Part shown: positions 10,930 through 20,732 of the stretch, piece after piece | Layout of the letters: each line of letters opens with the position of its first letter | Position numbering within the stretch: the stretch's first letter is position 1 | Notes under the pieces: model-generated | What the model was told of the DNA's origin: nothing | Databases searched by the model: none | What the model saw: the letters and a program-made list of their open reading frames with translations, nothing else | Origin: Bacillota bacterium | GTDB taxonomy: Bacteria > Bacillota > Dethiobacteria > DTU022 | Assembly (NCBI GenBank): GCA_011389985.1 | Contig: JAABTH010000005.1 | Location: 62,001-126,000 of the forward strand | Length of the DNA stretch: 64,000 nt | Direction: 5' to 3' | Program-made: the position numbers and the translations under genes

Positions 10930-12135
10930 ATGCATAATCAGATACCGGTAGTGATGCTTGGCGCCAATTTTTACACCTCGCTGGGAGCAATACGTACTTT
11001 AGGACGGCATGGAATTCCTGTCTACGCTTTGGATTACCACTTTCCCACTGCTTACGCACTGTCGTCTAAATATGTCACAAAAAAAATATTATGCCCTGAT
11101 ATTAATAAAGGTGAAGCGAAGCTTGCTGAATTCTTACTTAATTTAGGTAATAATTTCGAACAAAGGCCTGTGCTGATGGCTACCGCCGACAGTTACGCCC
11201 TGCTCATTTCAAGATATGCCGGTGAACTTAGACCATACTACATTTTTCCGGAAATGCCGGCCGGATTGCTTGAACAGATTATTGATAAAAAAGGCCTGAG
11301 CGAACTGGCCCGGAAACTTGGGTTGCGTGCCCCGCAGACCTTCATTGCCGATGAAAACGCGGATATCGGAAATATTGTCTCGGAGATAAATTATCCCTGT
11401 ATTATTAAGCCAGCCCTTTCACACAAATTTGTTAAGATCTTTCGCCGAAAATGTCTTTTTGTTGACCAGAAAGAAGATCTTGTCAGCGCCCTGGACGAAG
11501 CGCGTAAAAGCAAATTAGAGGTTATGGTTCAGGAGGTGATTCCGGGCTTTGATGACCACATGTATGTGTTTGATGTTTATATAAACGGGAAAGGAAAAGC
11601 AACTCATACATTTACGGCTCAGAAGCTGCGCCAGTTTCCCATAAATTTTGGATCTTCAACGCTTACTCACCACAGCCATGTTCAGGACCTGGTTGATTTG
11701 GGTCTTGATTATATGGAAAAACTGGGATTCAGGGGCTATGGCGAAATTGAATTCAAAAAACATAGTGAAAACAACCAGTATTACCTGATTGAAATCAATG
11801 CCCGTCTAAGCACGCTAAATATTCTTTTTGATAAATGCGGGGTCGAATTCACCTATATAATGTATCGTGATTTAATCGGCGATCCTCTTCCAGATTACCA
11901 TCTGCAAGAAGAACAACCCTGGGCCTTCTGGCATGCTTATGAAGACTTGATCAGTGTCAGCTCTTACCTGCGGAAAAAACAGCTTAGCTTAAAGCAGGTT
12001 ATTAAACCCTGGGTTGCGCATCATAAAGCTCATGCAATCTGGGCTCCGGATGACATCAGACCAATATTTTCATTTGGCTTACTGATCCTTCGAAAGCTTA
12101 CGGGTAAACTGAGCCGCATATTTTTCAAAAAATAA
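10930..12135 (+). CDS. ATP-grasp carboxylate-amine ligase of unknown substrate
   Basis: A 401-residue protein of the predicted ATP-grasp ligase type. The N-terminal Rossmann-like preATP-grasp domain (about 1-110) has VVMLGANFYTSLGAIRTLGR, followed by the ATP-grasp core with INYPCIIKPALSH (near 160) and the metal-binding segment YYLIEINARLS (near 285-295). This type includes D-aspartate ligase, which amidates the peptidoglycan lysine in enterococci, but also many uncharacterised amide-bond formers. Position next to ddl on the opposite strand hints at cell-wall precursor work, but nothing in the sequence fixes the substrate. It runs against the direction of replication, unlike its neighbours. 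The ribosome-binding site is AGAGAGG. Confidence 0.75.
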   Translation: MHNQIPVVMLGANFYTSLGAIRTLGRHGIPVYALDYHFPTAYALSSKYVTKKILCPDINKGEAKLAEFLLNLGNNFEQRPVLMATADSYALLISRYAGELRPYYIFPEMPAGLLEQIIDKKGLSELARKLGLRAPQTFIADENADIGNIVSEINYPCIIKPALSHKFVKIFRRKCLFVDQKEDLVSALDEARKSKLEVMVQEVIPGFDDHMYVFDVYINGKGKATHTFTAQKLRQFPINFGSSTLTHHSHVQDLVDLGLDYMEKLGFRGYGEIEFKKHSENNQYYLIEINARLSTLNILFDKCGVEFTYIMYRDLIGDPLPDYHLQEEQPWAFWHAYEDLISVSSYLRKKQLSLKQVIKPWVAHHKAHAIWAPDDIRPIFSFGLLILRKLTGKLSRIFFKK

Positions 12136-12136
12136 A

Positions 12137-12165
12137 CGGACGACCTGAAAGGCCGTCCGCAATTT
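12137..12165. terminator. Hairpin terminator between convergent genes
   Basis: CGGACG (12137-12142) pairs with CGTCCG (12154-12159), with an inner CCT/AGG extension and a T-rich 3' flank on the plus strand. It lies in the 57-nt gap between the ATP-grasp gene (+) and the EF-G-like gene (-). Confidence 0.6.
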
Positions 12166-12192
12166 ATTTTATCTCAACTAAATAAAACGTTT

Positions 12193-14280
12193 TTAAGCTT
12201 CTTCTTCTTTTGCTGCCTTTGTTTCAGCAACAATCTGCTCGGCAACCTGGTGAGGGACTGCTTCATAGTGTGAAAAGGCCATGCTGAAAAAACCGCGCCC
12301 CTGGGTCATTGAGCGAAGATCTATGGAATACTTAAACATTTCTGATAAGGGAACCTGGGCCCTTATTTTTTGCAGTCCGCCTTCAGGTTCCATCCCCTGA
12401 ATTCGACCGCGCTTGCTGTTTAAGTCTCCCATTATGTCACCCATAAAAGCGTCGGGCACTGTCACTTCTATGTTCATCACCGGCTCAAGTAATATAGCTC
12501 CGGCCTGTTCCATCCCTTTGCGGAAAGCCTGTCCGGCAGCTATTTTAAAGGCCATTTCGGAAGAATCAACTGTATGATAAGAACCGTCAACCAACCGTAC
12601 AATAATATCAACTACGGGATATCCGGCAACAACACCCTCATCCATTGCCTCGCGCACACCTTTTTCAACCGCCGGAATATACTGGCGAGGAACGGAGCCG
12701 CCAAAAATTTTATCTTCAAAAATTAGTCCCTGTCCCGTTTCTGCCGGTTCAAGTTCAAGGTAAACATGGCCAAACTGACCGCGTCCACCGGACTGTTTCT
12801 TATGCTTGCCTTCAACTCTCGACTGGCCGCGAATTGTTTCCTTGTAGGGAACTTTCGGCGTAGAGAAATCAACCTCGACACCAAATTTCTGAGCCAGACG
12901 GCTGACAATAATTTCAAGGTGTAGTTCGCCAAGTCCTGAAATAATTGTTTGCTTTGTTTCTGCACGACGTTCGAGATGGAAGGTGGGGTCTTCCTCAAGA
13001 AACCTTGAAAGCCCTGTCATTACTTTTTCTTCGTCACCCTTGGTCTTTGGTTCAACCGCAAACGAAATAACCGGCTCAGGGAAATTCAGGGCCAGGAAGA
13101 CAATTGGATTTGCTTTATCGCAAAGGGTATCTCCGGTAGCAGTTTCCTGCAGTTTTGCAACACAGGCAATATCACCGGTTGCCACTTCTTCCATCGTAAT
13201 CTGGTTTTTACCCCGCATGGAAAATATCTGGCCAAAGCGCTCCTGTATATCTTTAGTTGCATTATATATCTGGCTGTCTGGTTTAATTGAACCGGAGTAA
13301 ACCCTAAAGTAGTTAATTCTTCCCACGTATGGGTCGGCCAGGGTTTTAAAGACAAAAGCCGACATTGGCTCATCCTGGCTTAATTTACGGGTCACTTCTT
13401 CTTCGCTGTCCGGTTTCAACCCTTTTATTTCTCCCTGGTCTAAAGGTGAAGGAAGGTAGCTGTTAATCAGGTCGAGCAGGGGCTGTATACCATAATTTTT
13501 TGTTGCAGCCGCACACAATACCGGCACAATTTTACCTTTGAGAACACCCTGGCGAAGCCCTTTGTTGATCTCTTCATCCGTAAGGACTTCTCCTTCAAGA
13601 TATTTCTCCAGCAGGGTATCATCTGCTTCAGCAGTAGCTTCTATCAGTTTTTCCCTTAAATCTTGGGCCTGCTCGCTTAAATCAGCAGGAATTTCTTCTT
13701 CTGTTACTTTCATTCCGTCTTCGGAAAAGATAAGCGCTTTCTGCTTGACAAGATCGACAACGCCTTTAAAGTCAGCCTCTTTACCAATAGGCATCTGAAG
13801 GGGGGCGACATTTAAACCAAAGTGCTCCCTTAACTGCTCCAGGGTTCCTGCAAAGTTGGCATTTTCACGATCGAGTTTATTGATAACAATAAAACGCGGC
13901 AGGTTAAAGTCATCTGCATAACTCCAAACTTTTTCAGTTCCTACTTCAACTCCCGATACAGCACAAACAACTGTGACCACGCTGTCGGCAACTCGAAGCG
14001 CTCCAAGAACATCACCGATAAAGTCAAAATAACCCGGTGTATCAAGCAAGTTTATTTTTATACCGGACCATTCAAGGGGTGCAAGCCCCACATTAATTGT
14101 AACCTGCTTTTTAATCTCATCAGGATCGTAATCGGTGGTAGTATTACCGGCCTCAACCTTGCCGAGACGGTTTACCGCTCCTGACGTAAAAAGCAGCGCT
14201 TCGGTAAGAGAGGTTTTACCTGCACCGCCATGAGAAATTAATGCCACGTTGCGAATATTCTCGCTGGTGTAATTCTTCAT
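12193..14280 (-). CDS. Elongation factor G-like translational GTPase (EF-G paralogue)
   Basis: A 695-residue EF-G-family GTPase from the chosen start. G1 is SHGGAGKTS, G3 DTPGYFDF and G4 NKLD; domains II-V follow, with the domain IV VPYKETIRG and GRGQFGHVYLE segments. The P-loop reads SHGGAGKT rather than the AHIDAGKTT of canonical EF-G, which marks the divergent EF-G paralogue subfamily. No rpsL/rpsG/tuf genes are nearby, which also argues that this is not the main fusA. The frame is open 33 codons upstream, but ATG at 14278-14280 follows a strong GGAGGAGG and starts the conserved part. An 8-bp hairpin at 14303-14323 sits just upstream of that site. Its role in translation or ribosome handling is undefined. 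Confidence 0.85.
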   Translation of the reverse strand: MKNYTSENIRNVALISHGGAGKTSLTEALLFTSGAVNRLGKVEAGNTTTDYDPDEIKKQVTINVGLAPLEWSGIKINLLDTPGYFDFIGDVLGALRVADSVVTVVCAVSGVEVGTEKVWSYADDFNLPRFIVINKLDRENANFAGTLEQLREHFGLNVAPLQMPIGKEADFKGVVDLVKQKALIFSEDGMKVTEEEIPADLSEQAQDLREKLIEATAEADDTLLEKYLEGEVLTDEEINKGLRQGVLKGKIVPVLCAAATKNYGIQPLLDLINSYLPSPLDQGEIKGLKPDSEEEVTRKLSQDEPMSAFVFKTLADPYVGRINYFRVYSGSIKPDSQIYNATKDIQERFGQIFSMRGKNQITMEEVATGDIACVAKLQETATGDTLCDKANPIVFLALNFPEPVISFAVEPKTKGDEEKVMTGLSRFLEEDPTFHLERRAETKQTIISGLGELHLEIIVSRLAQKFGVEVDFSTPKVPYKETIRGQSRVEGKHKKQSGGRGQFGHVYLELEPAETGQGLIFEDKIFGGSVPRQYIPAVEKGVREAMDEGVVAGYPVVDIIVRLVDGSYHTVDSSEMAFKIAAGQAFRKGMEQAGAILLEPVMNIEVTVPDAFMGDIMGDLNSKRGRIQGMEPEGGLQKIRAQVPLSEMFKYSIDLRSMTQGRGFFSMAFSHYEAVPHQVAEQIVAETKAAKEEEA

Positions 14281-14302
14281 ACATATGCCTCCTCCAGGTC
14301 GC

Positions 14303-14323
14303 CCGGCCTGCTTTTGCGGCCGG
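14303..14323 (-). other. Hairpin just upstream of the EF-G-like gene ribosome-binding site
   Basis: CCGGCC pairs with GGCCGG, extended by an inner GC pair, around a TTTT loop. In the transcript it lies about 7 nt before the GGAGGAGG of the EF-G-like gene. There is no U-run, so it is not a simple terminator. It could affect ribosome access or mRNA end stability. The rest of the 197-nt gap back to leuD shows no gene. Confidence 0.4.
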
Positions 14324-14477
14324 AGTGAAGTATTAAATACCGTATGATCGTTACGGAGAGGACGCAGCATAAGAGGCACTTACATCTTAAAGCGCAATCC
14401 TTCCGGTTAAACCCTACCATTATCAATAGAAAAATGCAAATAGAAAATTGTGGTTTCCAGCACAATAGAAATTATAA

Positions 14478-14984
14478 TCAGGACACCTTTTTACCTAACC
14501 GCGATTTTACATATTCGACCAGCCCACCCTGGCGAATCAGTTCCTGCATGAAAGGAGGAAAGGGCGCGGCCTGAAAAGTGCGGCCACTTTGCAGGTGGGT
14601 GATCAGACCCTGTTCAAGGTTAACCTGCAGCTTATCCCTGCCGGAAACCATAAATGATAAATCGTCTGTACATTCAAGGATAGGCAATCCGATATTTATA
14701 GCATTGCGATAAAAGATACGGGCAAAACTGCGGGCTATAACACAGGAAACACCGGCTCCCTTAATTGCCAGCGGCGCATGTTCGCGTGAACTGCCACAAC
14801 CAAAATTATTACCTGCGATGATAATATCACCCGGCTTGACCAGATCCGGAAAATCAGGTTTGATATCTTCCATAAGGTGGGCAGCAAGTTCTTCAGGCAC
14901 AGTTGTGCTTAAATAACGGGCAGCAATTATTGCGTCGGTATCTATATTGTCGCCAAAGATCCATATTTTACCCTCCAGGATCAT
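14478..14984 (-). CDS. leuD: 3-isopropylmalate dehydratase small subunit
   Basis: A 168-residue swivel-domain subunit of isopropylmalate isomerase in leucine synthesis. The substrate-recognition loop [14 protein letters not shown] (near residue 58) is intact, and the length suits the short LeuD type that pairs with a roughly 420-residue LeuC. The start codon overlaps the leuC stop by one base (TAATG) and its GAGGAGG site lies inside leuC. It is the last gene of the ilvD-ilvB-ilvN-leuC-leuD operon. Homoaconitase-like paralogues share this fold; the operon context favours leucine synthesis. Confidence 0.92.
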   Translation of the reverse strand: MILEGKIWIFGDNIDTDAIIAARYLSTTVPEELAAHLMEDIKPDFPDLVKPGDIIIAGNNFGCGSSREHAPLAIKGAGVSCVIARSFARIFYRNAINIGLPILECTDDLSFMVSGRDKLQVNLEQGLITHLQSGRTFQAAPFPPFMQELIRQGGLVEYVKSRLGKKVS

Positions 14985-16258
14985 TACATAACCTCCTCGG
15001 GATGAACAATTTCACCTGCAACAGCAGAAGCAGCAGCAACGGCAGGGTTGCAGAGATAAACTTCACTTTCCGGGTGACCCATGCGGCCGATAAAGTTGCG
15101 GTTGGTGGTAGAAAGAGCTTTTTCACCGCTGGCCAGTATGCCCATATGACCGCCCAGACATGGCCCACAGGTTGGAGTGCTTACAGCCGCTTCAGCATCA
15201 ATAAATGTCGTCAGCAGTCCTTCTTCAAGAGCCTGGCGATAGATTAGCTGTGTAGCCGGAATAACCAGTAATCTTACTTTAGGGCTAACCTTTTTATCCT
15301 TGATTACACGGGCAGCCATGCGCAGATCTTCTATCCGTCCATTTGTGCAGGAACCGATAACTACCTGATCAATTTTAATTCCACCTGCCTGGGATACAGG
15401 CCTGACATTGTCAGGGGAAGGGGGAAAAGCTATTTGCGGTTCCAATAAATTAACATCATATTGGATAACTTTGATATAATTGGCATCTTTATCACTGTAA
15501 ACTGGCGTGTACGGCTTCTTTGCCCTGCCTTTCAGGTAAGAGAAAGTAACCTTGTCGGGCTGGACATAACCACATTTTCCACCGGCCTCAATGGCCATAT
15601 TGGCCATAGTAAGGCGTCCGTCCATGGACAAGTCATCTATGGCAGAACCGGTAAATTCCATCGCCATGTAACGTGCTCCTTCTACGCCTATCTGACCAAT
15701 CGTGTAAAGAATTAAGTCTTTGCCGCTTACCCATTTTGGTAGAATGCCGTCATATTCAAAGAGGATCGTCTGCGGCACCTTGAACCATGCTTCGCCGATT
15801 GCCATTGCCGCCGCCAGATCGGTGCTGCCTACTCCGGTCGCAAAGGCGCCAACTGCACCATATGTACACGTGTGTGAATCAGCTCCGATAATGACCATGC
15901 CAGGGCCGACCAGACCCTGTTCCGGCAATAGGGCATGCTCAATTCCCATCCGGCCAACCTCATAGTAGTGCTTTATACCATAGCGTTTGGCAAAGCGGCG
16001 CAGAACCATTACCTGTTCGGCCGCTGCAATATCCTTGTTTGGTGTAAAGTGATCGGGAACCAGAACAATTTTTCCAGGATCAAATACTTTGTCAAGCCCG
16101 AATCGCTCAAATTCTTTAATAGCTACAGGAGCAGTAATATCGTTACCCAGGGCCAGGTCAACTTTTGCATTAACCAGCTCGCCGGCCTCAACTTTATCTT
16201 TCCCCGACTTAGTGGCCAGAATCTTTTCCACCATTGTAGATCCGCTGCGTTTACTCAT
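14984..16258 (-). CDS. leuC: 3-isopropylmalate dehydratase large subunit
   Basis: A 424-residue aconitase-family subunit that isomerises 2-isopropylmalate to 3-isopropylmalate. It keeps [18 protein letters not shown] (near residue 125) and the three 4Fe-4S cysteines in GSCTNG and TCGPCLGG. The size matches the short LeuC/HacA branch common in Clostridia and archaea. The first ATG (16256-16258) has a modest AGGCG site; an internal ATG at codon 9 has none, so the first is kept. A 257-nt gap separates it from ilvN, unusually wide for this operon. Confidence 0.92.
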   Translation of the reverse strand: MSKRSGSTMVEKILATKSGKDKVEAGELVNAKVDLALGNDITAPVAIKEFERFGLDKVFDPGKIVLVPDHFTPNKDIAAAEQVMVLRRFAKRYGIKHYYEVGRMGIEHALLPEQGLVGPGMVIIGADSHTCTYGAVGAFATGVGSTDLAAAMAIGEAWFKVPQTILFEYDGILPKWVSGKDLILYTIGQIGVEGARYMAMEFTGSAIDDLSMDGRLTMANMAIEAGGKCGYVQPDKVTFSYLKGRAKKPYTPVYSDKDANYIKVIQYDVNLLEPQIAFPPSPDNVRPVSQAGGIKIDQVVIGSCTNGRIEDLRMAARVIKDKKVSPKVRLLVIPATQLIYRQALEEGLLTTFIDAEAAVSTPTCGPCLGGHMGILASGEKALSTTNRNFIGRMGHPESEVYLCNPAVAAASAVAGEIVHPEEVM

Positions 16259-16515
16259 ATTTCGCCTACTTTCATAAAGATCACATTTCGGTAACAGCCT
16301 GGCATATCTAGATAAAACTGTTACGGGAAATTAAACTCATGACAGTACTAATATGTAATAGATAAAGCTCACTGTAGATTAACCTTATAACCGACCGCAT
16401 AATATACAGGGATAAAGCTTTCTAAGCCCCTATATGTTTTCGCTTAATCAGTTCAAAATACCTTTGTCTTTTCTTACAAAATCTCAATCATTTTTAAAGA
16501 TTGGTCATTTTAGCT
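16259..16515 (-). other. ilvN-leuC spacer with an inverted repeat
   Basis: This 257-nt spacer holds no open frame with a start signal. An inverted repeat (GTAACAG near 16293 and CTGTTAC near 16318) flanks about 18 nt, with no U-run after it. The remainder is AT-rich. It may hold an internal promoter or processing site; nothing firmer can be read. Confidence 0.35.
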
Positions 16516-17010
16516 TTAGGCTTCCCGGGTTACTTTTGATCCGCGCAAAAGGGCTACTTTACCAGTCCGGACAATTTCTTTGATACCGAAATGATTCAAA
16601 AGCAATTTAATAGCTTCAAGTTTATCGTCATTTCCGGTAACTTCAATAATCATAGAATCAGGCGACACATCTACAACTTTTCCGCGAAAAGTTTCAACAA
16701 TCTGCTGGATATCACTACGACTGCCTGTTTCAGCCCTTACTTTGATCAGCATCAGTTCACGTGTAACGGAAGGTTCATTGGACAGGTTACTGACCTTGAT
16801 CACGTTGATCAATTTATGCAGCTGCTTGACAACCTGCTCAATTACCTTTTCGCTGCTTTCAACCGTTATTGTCATACGGGCAATACCGGGAGTGACAGTT
16901 TCACCTACAGCGATATTTTCAATATTAAACCCACGACGACTGAAAAGCCCTGAAATTCGGGTTAACGCACCCGGCTTATTTTCAACCAGAATCGCAAGAA
17001 TGTGTTTCAT
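16516..17010 (-). CDS. ilvN: Acetolactate synthase small (regulatory) subunit
   Basis: A 164-residue regulatory subunit of acetohydroxyacid synthase. The N-terminal ACT domain (about 3-78) begins HILAILVENKPGALTRISGLF, here shown only as the family's usual opening from HILAILVENKPG, and contains the RRGFNIENI turn that binds valine. The C-terminal domain (about 85-160) is the usual ALS_ss_C. The ATG overlaps the ilvB stop (TGATG). The subunit confers feedback inhibition by valine, in keeping with the valine specifier read in the leader of this operon. Confidence 0.93.
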   Translation of the reverse strand: MKHILAILVENKPGALTRISGLFSRRGFNIENIAVGETVTPGIARMTITVESSEKVIEQVVKQLHKLINVIKVSNLSNEPSVTRELMLIKVRAETGSRSDIQQIVETFRGKVVDVSPDSMIIEVTGNDDKLEAIKLLLNHFGIKEIVRTGKVALLRGSKVTREA

Positions 17011-18701
17011 CAATACTCACCCCCGGTAATGATCTCGTTAATCGGTCGATTGGGAGCCACCATGGGATAAACGTTTTCTTCAGGCTCAACGATAAAATCT
17101 ATAAGAACCGGCCCTTTAGTCGCAAAAGCTTCTTCAACGGCAGCAGTTGCTTCTTTGTCGTTTACCGCACGAATAGCTCTGGCTCCATAAGCTTCAGCAA
17201 CCTTGACAAAGTCAGGACTTCCTTCCAGGGCAGTATGAGAATAGCGCTTGTTAAAGAATATGTCCTGCCACTGGCGAACCATACCCAGGTAGCCGTTATT
17301 AATCAAAGCAATAGTCATATCGAAGCGATTATTGACAACTGTTGCCAGTTCCTGAATGTTCATCTGGAAACTGCCGTCACCTGTGATACAAATGACCCTG
17401 CTTTCCGGAGCAGCCAGTCTTGCTCCAATCGCCGCGGGGAAACCATAACCCATAGTTCCCAGGCCTCCCGATGTAAGGAATGAACAAGGCTTGCGAACAT
17501 TAAAATGCTGGGCGCACCACATCTGGTGCTGCCCCACATCAGTGGCCACTAGTGTGTTATCATCACTCAAACGGCTGAGTTCCCTTATTACGAATTGAGG
17601 TTTAAGGGCACTGTCCGGCCCGGTTACACCTGTAGGAATAGGATATTTGTTTTGCCAGGTTTTAATCTGTTTTAACCATTTAGCTGTATTCCCCGGTTTT
17701 AGTTTGCGTAAAAGTTCCTCAAGTACCTGCCTGACATCACCAACAATTGGGATATCAATTAAAACATTTTTTCCTATTTCGGCCGGATCAATATCTATAT
17801 GAATGATCTTAGCGTTCTGGGCAAAGGTTTCCAGTTTGCCGGTAACACGATCATCAAAGCGAACCCCGGCAGCGATAATCAGATCGGCTTCGGTGAGAGC
17901 ATAATTGGCTGTAACACAGCCGTGCATACCGGGCATTCCTAAAAACAATTCTCCGTCTCCGGGATATGCACCGAGCCCCATGAGCGTAAGGATTACAGGA
18001 ATTTGAGCTTCTTCAGCCAGCTGGCGCAATGCAGATGAAGCACCTGAGCGAATAAGCCCGCCCCCACCAAAAATAACCGGTCTGTGGGCATCGCGGATAG
18101 CCTTGACAGCCCTGCTGATCTGGCCGGCGTGTCCTGTATAGGTCGGGTTATAGCCCGGAATGTGGCACTCTTTGTTATAGTTGAAATACGCTTCCTGATC
18201 AAATACATCTTTCGGTATATCGATAAGCACCGGCCCACGGCGTCCCGTAGAAGCGATATAAAATGCCTCAGCAAGAATACCCGGTAAATCCTCAGCGCTT
18301 TTAACCAGGTAATTATGTTTTGTTATCGGTAAAGTTATTCCGGTAATGTCAGCTTCCTGAAATGCATCGGTGCCAATGAAGGGGCTCGCTACCTGTCCGG
18401 TAATCAGTACCAGCGGCACTGAATCCATATAAGCATTGGCAATTCCTGTAACCAGGTTGGTTGCTCCGGGGCCTGACGTGGCGAAAACAACACCAGGTTT
18501 TCCCGTAACCCGGGCATAACCGTCTGCAGCATGAACTGCTGCCTGTTCGTGACGAAACAGCAAATGCTTCAGGGGGGCATCATACAGAGCATCGTATAAA
18601 GGTAAAACAGCCCCGCCGGGAAAACCGAAAACCAGTTCTACTCCTTCTTTTTCAAGAGCGGCCATAATCATAACTGCTCCTTTAGTCATCTTTTTTTTCA
18701 T
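17010..18701 (-). CDS. ilvB: Acetolactate synthase large (catalytic) subunit
   Basis: A 563-residue thiamine-diphosphate enzyme that condenses pyruvate (or pyruvate plus 2-ketobutyrate) to acetolactate or acetohydroxybutyrate. The pyrimidine-binding domain holds the catalytic Glu in [17 protein letters not shown], the central FAD-binding domain follows, and the C-terminal domain has the TPP/Mg motif starting [11 protein letters not shown] and ending [12 protein letters not shown]. The presence of ilvN indicates the biosynthetic rather than the catabolic enzyme. It overlaps ilvD by four bases. Confidence 0.95.
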   Translation of the reverse strand: MKKKMTKGAVMIMAALEKEGVELVFGFPGGAVLPLYDALYDAPLKHLLFRHEQAAVHAADGYARVTGKPGVVFATSGPGATNLVTGIANAYMDSVPLVLITGQVASPFIGTDAFQEADITGITLPITKHNYLVKSAEDLPGILAEAFYIASTGRRGPVLIDIPKDVFDQEAYFNYNKECHIPGYNPTYTGHAGQISRAVKAIRDAHRPVIFGGGGLIRSGASSALRQLAEEAQIPVILTLMGLGAYPGDGELFLGMPGMHGCVTANYALTEADLIIAAGVRFDDRVTGKLETFAQNAKIIHIDIDPAEIGKNVLIDIPIVGDVRQVLEELLRKLKPGNTAKWLKQIKTWQNKYPIPTGVTGPDSALKPQFVIRELSRLSDDNTLVATDVGQHQMWCAQHFNVRKPCSFLTSGGLGTMGYGFPAAIGARLAAPESRVICITGDGSFQMNIQELATVVNNRFDMTIALINNGYLGMVRQWQDIFFNKRYSHTALEGSPDFVKVAEAYGARAIRAVNDKEATAAVEEAFATKGPVLIDFIVEPEENVYPMVAPNRPINEIITGGEY

Positions 18702-20389
18702 TTTATATCACCTTTTCCAGTCATATAAGCGGTATCCAAAACAGCTCCGTTGCCGGCCGAGGAAACCTGACGGGCATAACGTTTCAGGTAACCGTAATTG
18801 ATTTTGGGATCAGGTGCCTGCCATCCTTCACGTCTTTTGGCAAGCACTGCTTCGGATACTTTCAGCTCCAGGGCACGGGCCGGCAGATCAATAGAAATAA
18901 TATCGCCGTCCTCAATAAATGCAATTAAACCACCCGCTGCGGCTTCGGGAGAGACATGGCCTATCGATGCGCCTCTTGTCGCTCCTGAAAAGCGGCCATC
19001 GGTTATTAATGATACTTTTTCATCCAAACCCATCCCGGCAAGCACAGATGTAGGAGCCAGCATTTCTCTCATTCCAGGCCCACCCCTGGGCCCTTCATAA
19101 CGAATCACCACCACACTGCCGGCTTCAACATTTCCACCGGTAATTGCTTCAACAGCTTTTTCTTCACTGTCAAAAACTCTCGCTTTACCTTCAAATGTTT
19201 GCATTTTAGCAGATACCGCACCCTGCTTGACCACAGCGCCTTCCGGAGCAAGATTACCAAAAAGTACCGCAAGTCCTCCTTCTTGGCGATAAGGTTCTTT
19301 AAAGGGTCGGATTACATCAGCGTTGACTACTGCTGCTTTTTCGAGGTTTTCACTTACTGTTTTACCGGATGCCGTAGGTAGGTCCGGATTAAGAAGCCCC
19401 GCGTCCAACAGCTCCTTCATAACTGCCTGAACTCCGCCGGCATTATACAAATCTTCGATCCGATCTTCGCCGGCCGGGCTGAGCAGACAAAGCTGCGGTG
19501 TACGTTTGCTAATTTCGTTAACCCGGTTCAAATCGAGGGTTATGCCCCTTTCATAAGCAATTGCGGTTAAGTGCAGAAGTGTATTTGTTGAACAACCCAG
19601 GGCCATATCAACGGTTAGAGCATTATCAAAAGCCTCAGGCGTTAGAATTTTGGCAGCGTTTAATCCTTCATTGAAAAGCTTTACAATCTTCATACCAGCT
19701 TCCTTAGCCAGTATAATTCTTTCAGAACTTATGGCCGGAATAGTACCGTTACCCGGCAGGGCAAGCCCTATTGCCTCAGCCATGCAGTTCATGGAATTGG
19801 CTGTAAACATCCCGGCGCAGGAGCCGCAACCCGGACATGCTTTCTGTTCCATCTGTATTAGCTCATCTTCTGTAATACGACCGGCTTTTACAGCGCCAAC
19901 ACCTTCAAACACTGAACTTAAATCAATCTTCTTCCCTTTATGCCCACCGGCAAGCATAGGGCCGCCGCTAACCAGAATTGCCGGCAAATCAAGCCTTGCA
20001 GCCGCCATCATCATCCCCGGGGTAATTTTATCACAATTGGTGATAAGCACCAGGGCATCAAAACAGTGTGCCTGGGCCATCAGCTCTATGCTATCGGCAA
20101 CAATTTCACGACTGGCCAGCGAATAATGCATGCCGGCATGGTTCATGGCAATACCATCACAGATCCCGATAGTTGAAAACTCAATCGGTGTGCCGCCACC
20201 CATAAGCACTCCATCCTTGACAGCTCTTGCAATAATATCAAGGTGAACATGACCAGGGACAATCTCATTGGCTGAGTTTACTATCCCGATCAAGGGTCTT
20301 TCAAGTTCGTCCGGATGAAAACCGGCTGCACGAAACAGTGAACGGTGCGGGGAGCGATCAACACCCCTGGTTACTTTATGACTGCGCAT
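18698..20389 (-). CDS. ilvD: Dihydroxy-acid dehydratase
   Basis: A 563-residue iron-sulfur enzyme that dehydrates dihydroxyisovalerate and dihydroxymethylvalerate to the ketoacid precursors of valine, leucine and isoleucine. Cluster cysteines are visible in [11 protein letters not shown] and in [18 protein letters not shown]. The start is ATG 20387-20389 behind GAGGAGG; the frame runs five codons further only through the ribosome-binding site itself. It is the first gene of the operon, downstream of a T-box. No ilvC, leuA or leuB is in the window, so the pathway must be completed elsewhere. Confidence 0.95.
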   Translation of the reverse strand: MRSHKVTRGVDRSPHRSLFRAAGFHPDELERPLIGIVNSANEIVPGHVHLDIIARAVKDGVLMGGGTPIEFSTIGICDGIAMNHAGMHYSLASREIVADSIELMAQAHCFDALVLITNCDKITPGMMMAAARLDLPAILVSGGPMLAGGHKGKKIDLSSVFEGVGAVKAGRITEDELIQMEQKACPGCGSCAGMFTANSMNCMAEAIGLALPGNGTIPAISSERIILAKEAGMKIVKLFNEGLNAAKILTPEAFDNALTVDMALGCSTNTLLHLTAIAYERGITLDLNRVNEISKRTPQLCLLSPAGEDRIEDLYNAGGVQAVMKELLDAGLLNPDLPTASGKTVSENLEKAAVVNADVIRPFKEPYRQEGGLAVLFGNLAPEGAVVKQGAVSAKMQTFEGKARVFDSEEKAVEAITGGNVEAGSVVVIRYEGPRGGPGMREMLAPTSVLAGMGLDEKVSLITDGRFSGATRGASIGHVSPEAAAGGLIAFIEDGDIISIDLPARALELKVSEAVLAKRREGWQAPDPKINYGYLKRYARQVSSAGNGAVLDTAYMTGKGDIK

Positions 20390-20418
20390 GGCGAGCCTCC
20401 TCAATTGTTAAATGAATA

Positions 20419-20686
20419 TAAAAATACCCTCCGCCCAAAGGGGCGAAGGGATATCCTTCGCGGTACCACCCTTTTTTACCTGCTCTCTTTGCGCTAAAGA
20501 GAAATGTATCTTAATGATATTGATAACGGTATCAACCCGGTCCGGCTTACTATATTTTTCAGCCGCACAGCTCAGGACCGACTTTCAGCAAATTGCCTTA
20601 CCGGTTTTCAGCTGCCCCGGCTCTCTAAAAATAGCAGGTTGCTTACTCCTGTCCTTCACAGCTTTTACAGTTAAAGATTGCCTTTA
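20419..20686 (-). promoter_or_regulatory. T-box riboswitch controlling the ilvD operon, probable valine specifier
   Basis: The minus-strand leader has all main T-box parts in order. Stem I has AGGAC/GTCCT arms with the AGGAGTA specifier-loop strand and an AGAGAGCCGG distal part. The T-box core AGGGTGGTACCGCG is at 20459-20472. The terminator that competes with the antiterminator is a CCCTTCGCCCC/GGGCGGAGGG hairpin at about 20428-20450 followed by T-rich DNA at 20419-20425. In the 3' specifier-loop strand, before GTCCT, the triplet followed by one purine reads GUC, a valine codon. Uncharged tRNA-Val would thus turn the operon on. The triplet assignment is by eye; the T-box call itself is firm. 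Confidence 0.92.
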
Positions 20687-20715
20687 ATTATAGCCGCCTC
20701 TCCGAAGAGTGTCAA
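20687..20715 (-). promoter_or_regulatory. Sigma-A promoter of the ilvD operon
   Basis: A perfect TTGACA (20710-20715) and a perfect TATAAT (20687-20692) on the minus strand are spaced by exactly 17 bp, immediately before the T-box leader. Confidence 0.9.
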
Positions 20716-20732
20716 CTATTCCGTTTGATTTT

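Noticed and set aside
19650-20126. Long open frame antisense to ilvD
   Set aside because: ilvD is complete and conserved on the other strand; the antisense frame has no ribosome-binding site and no domain.
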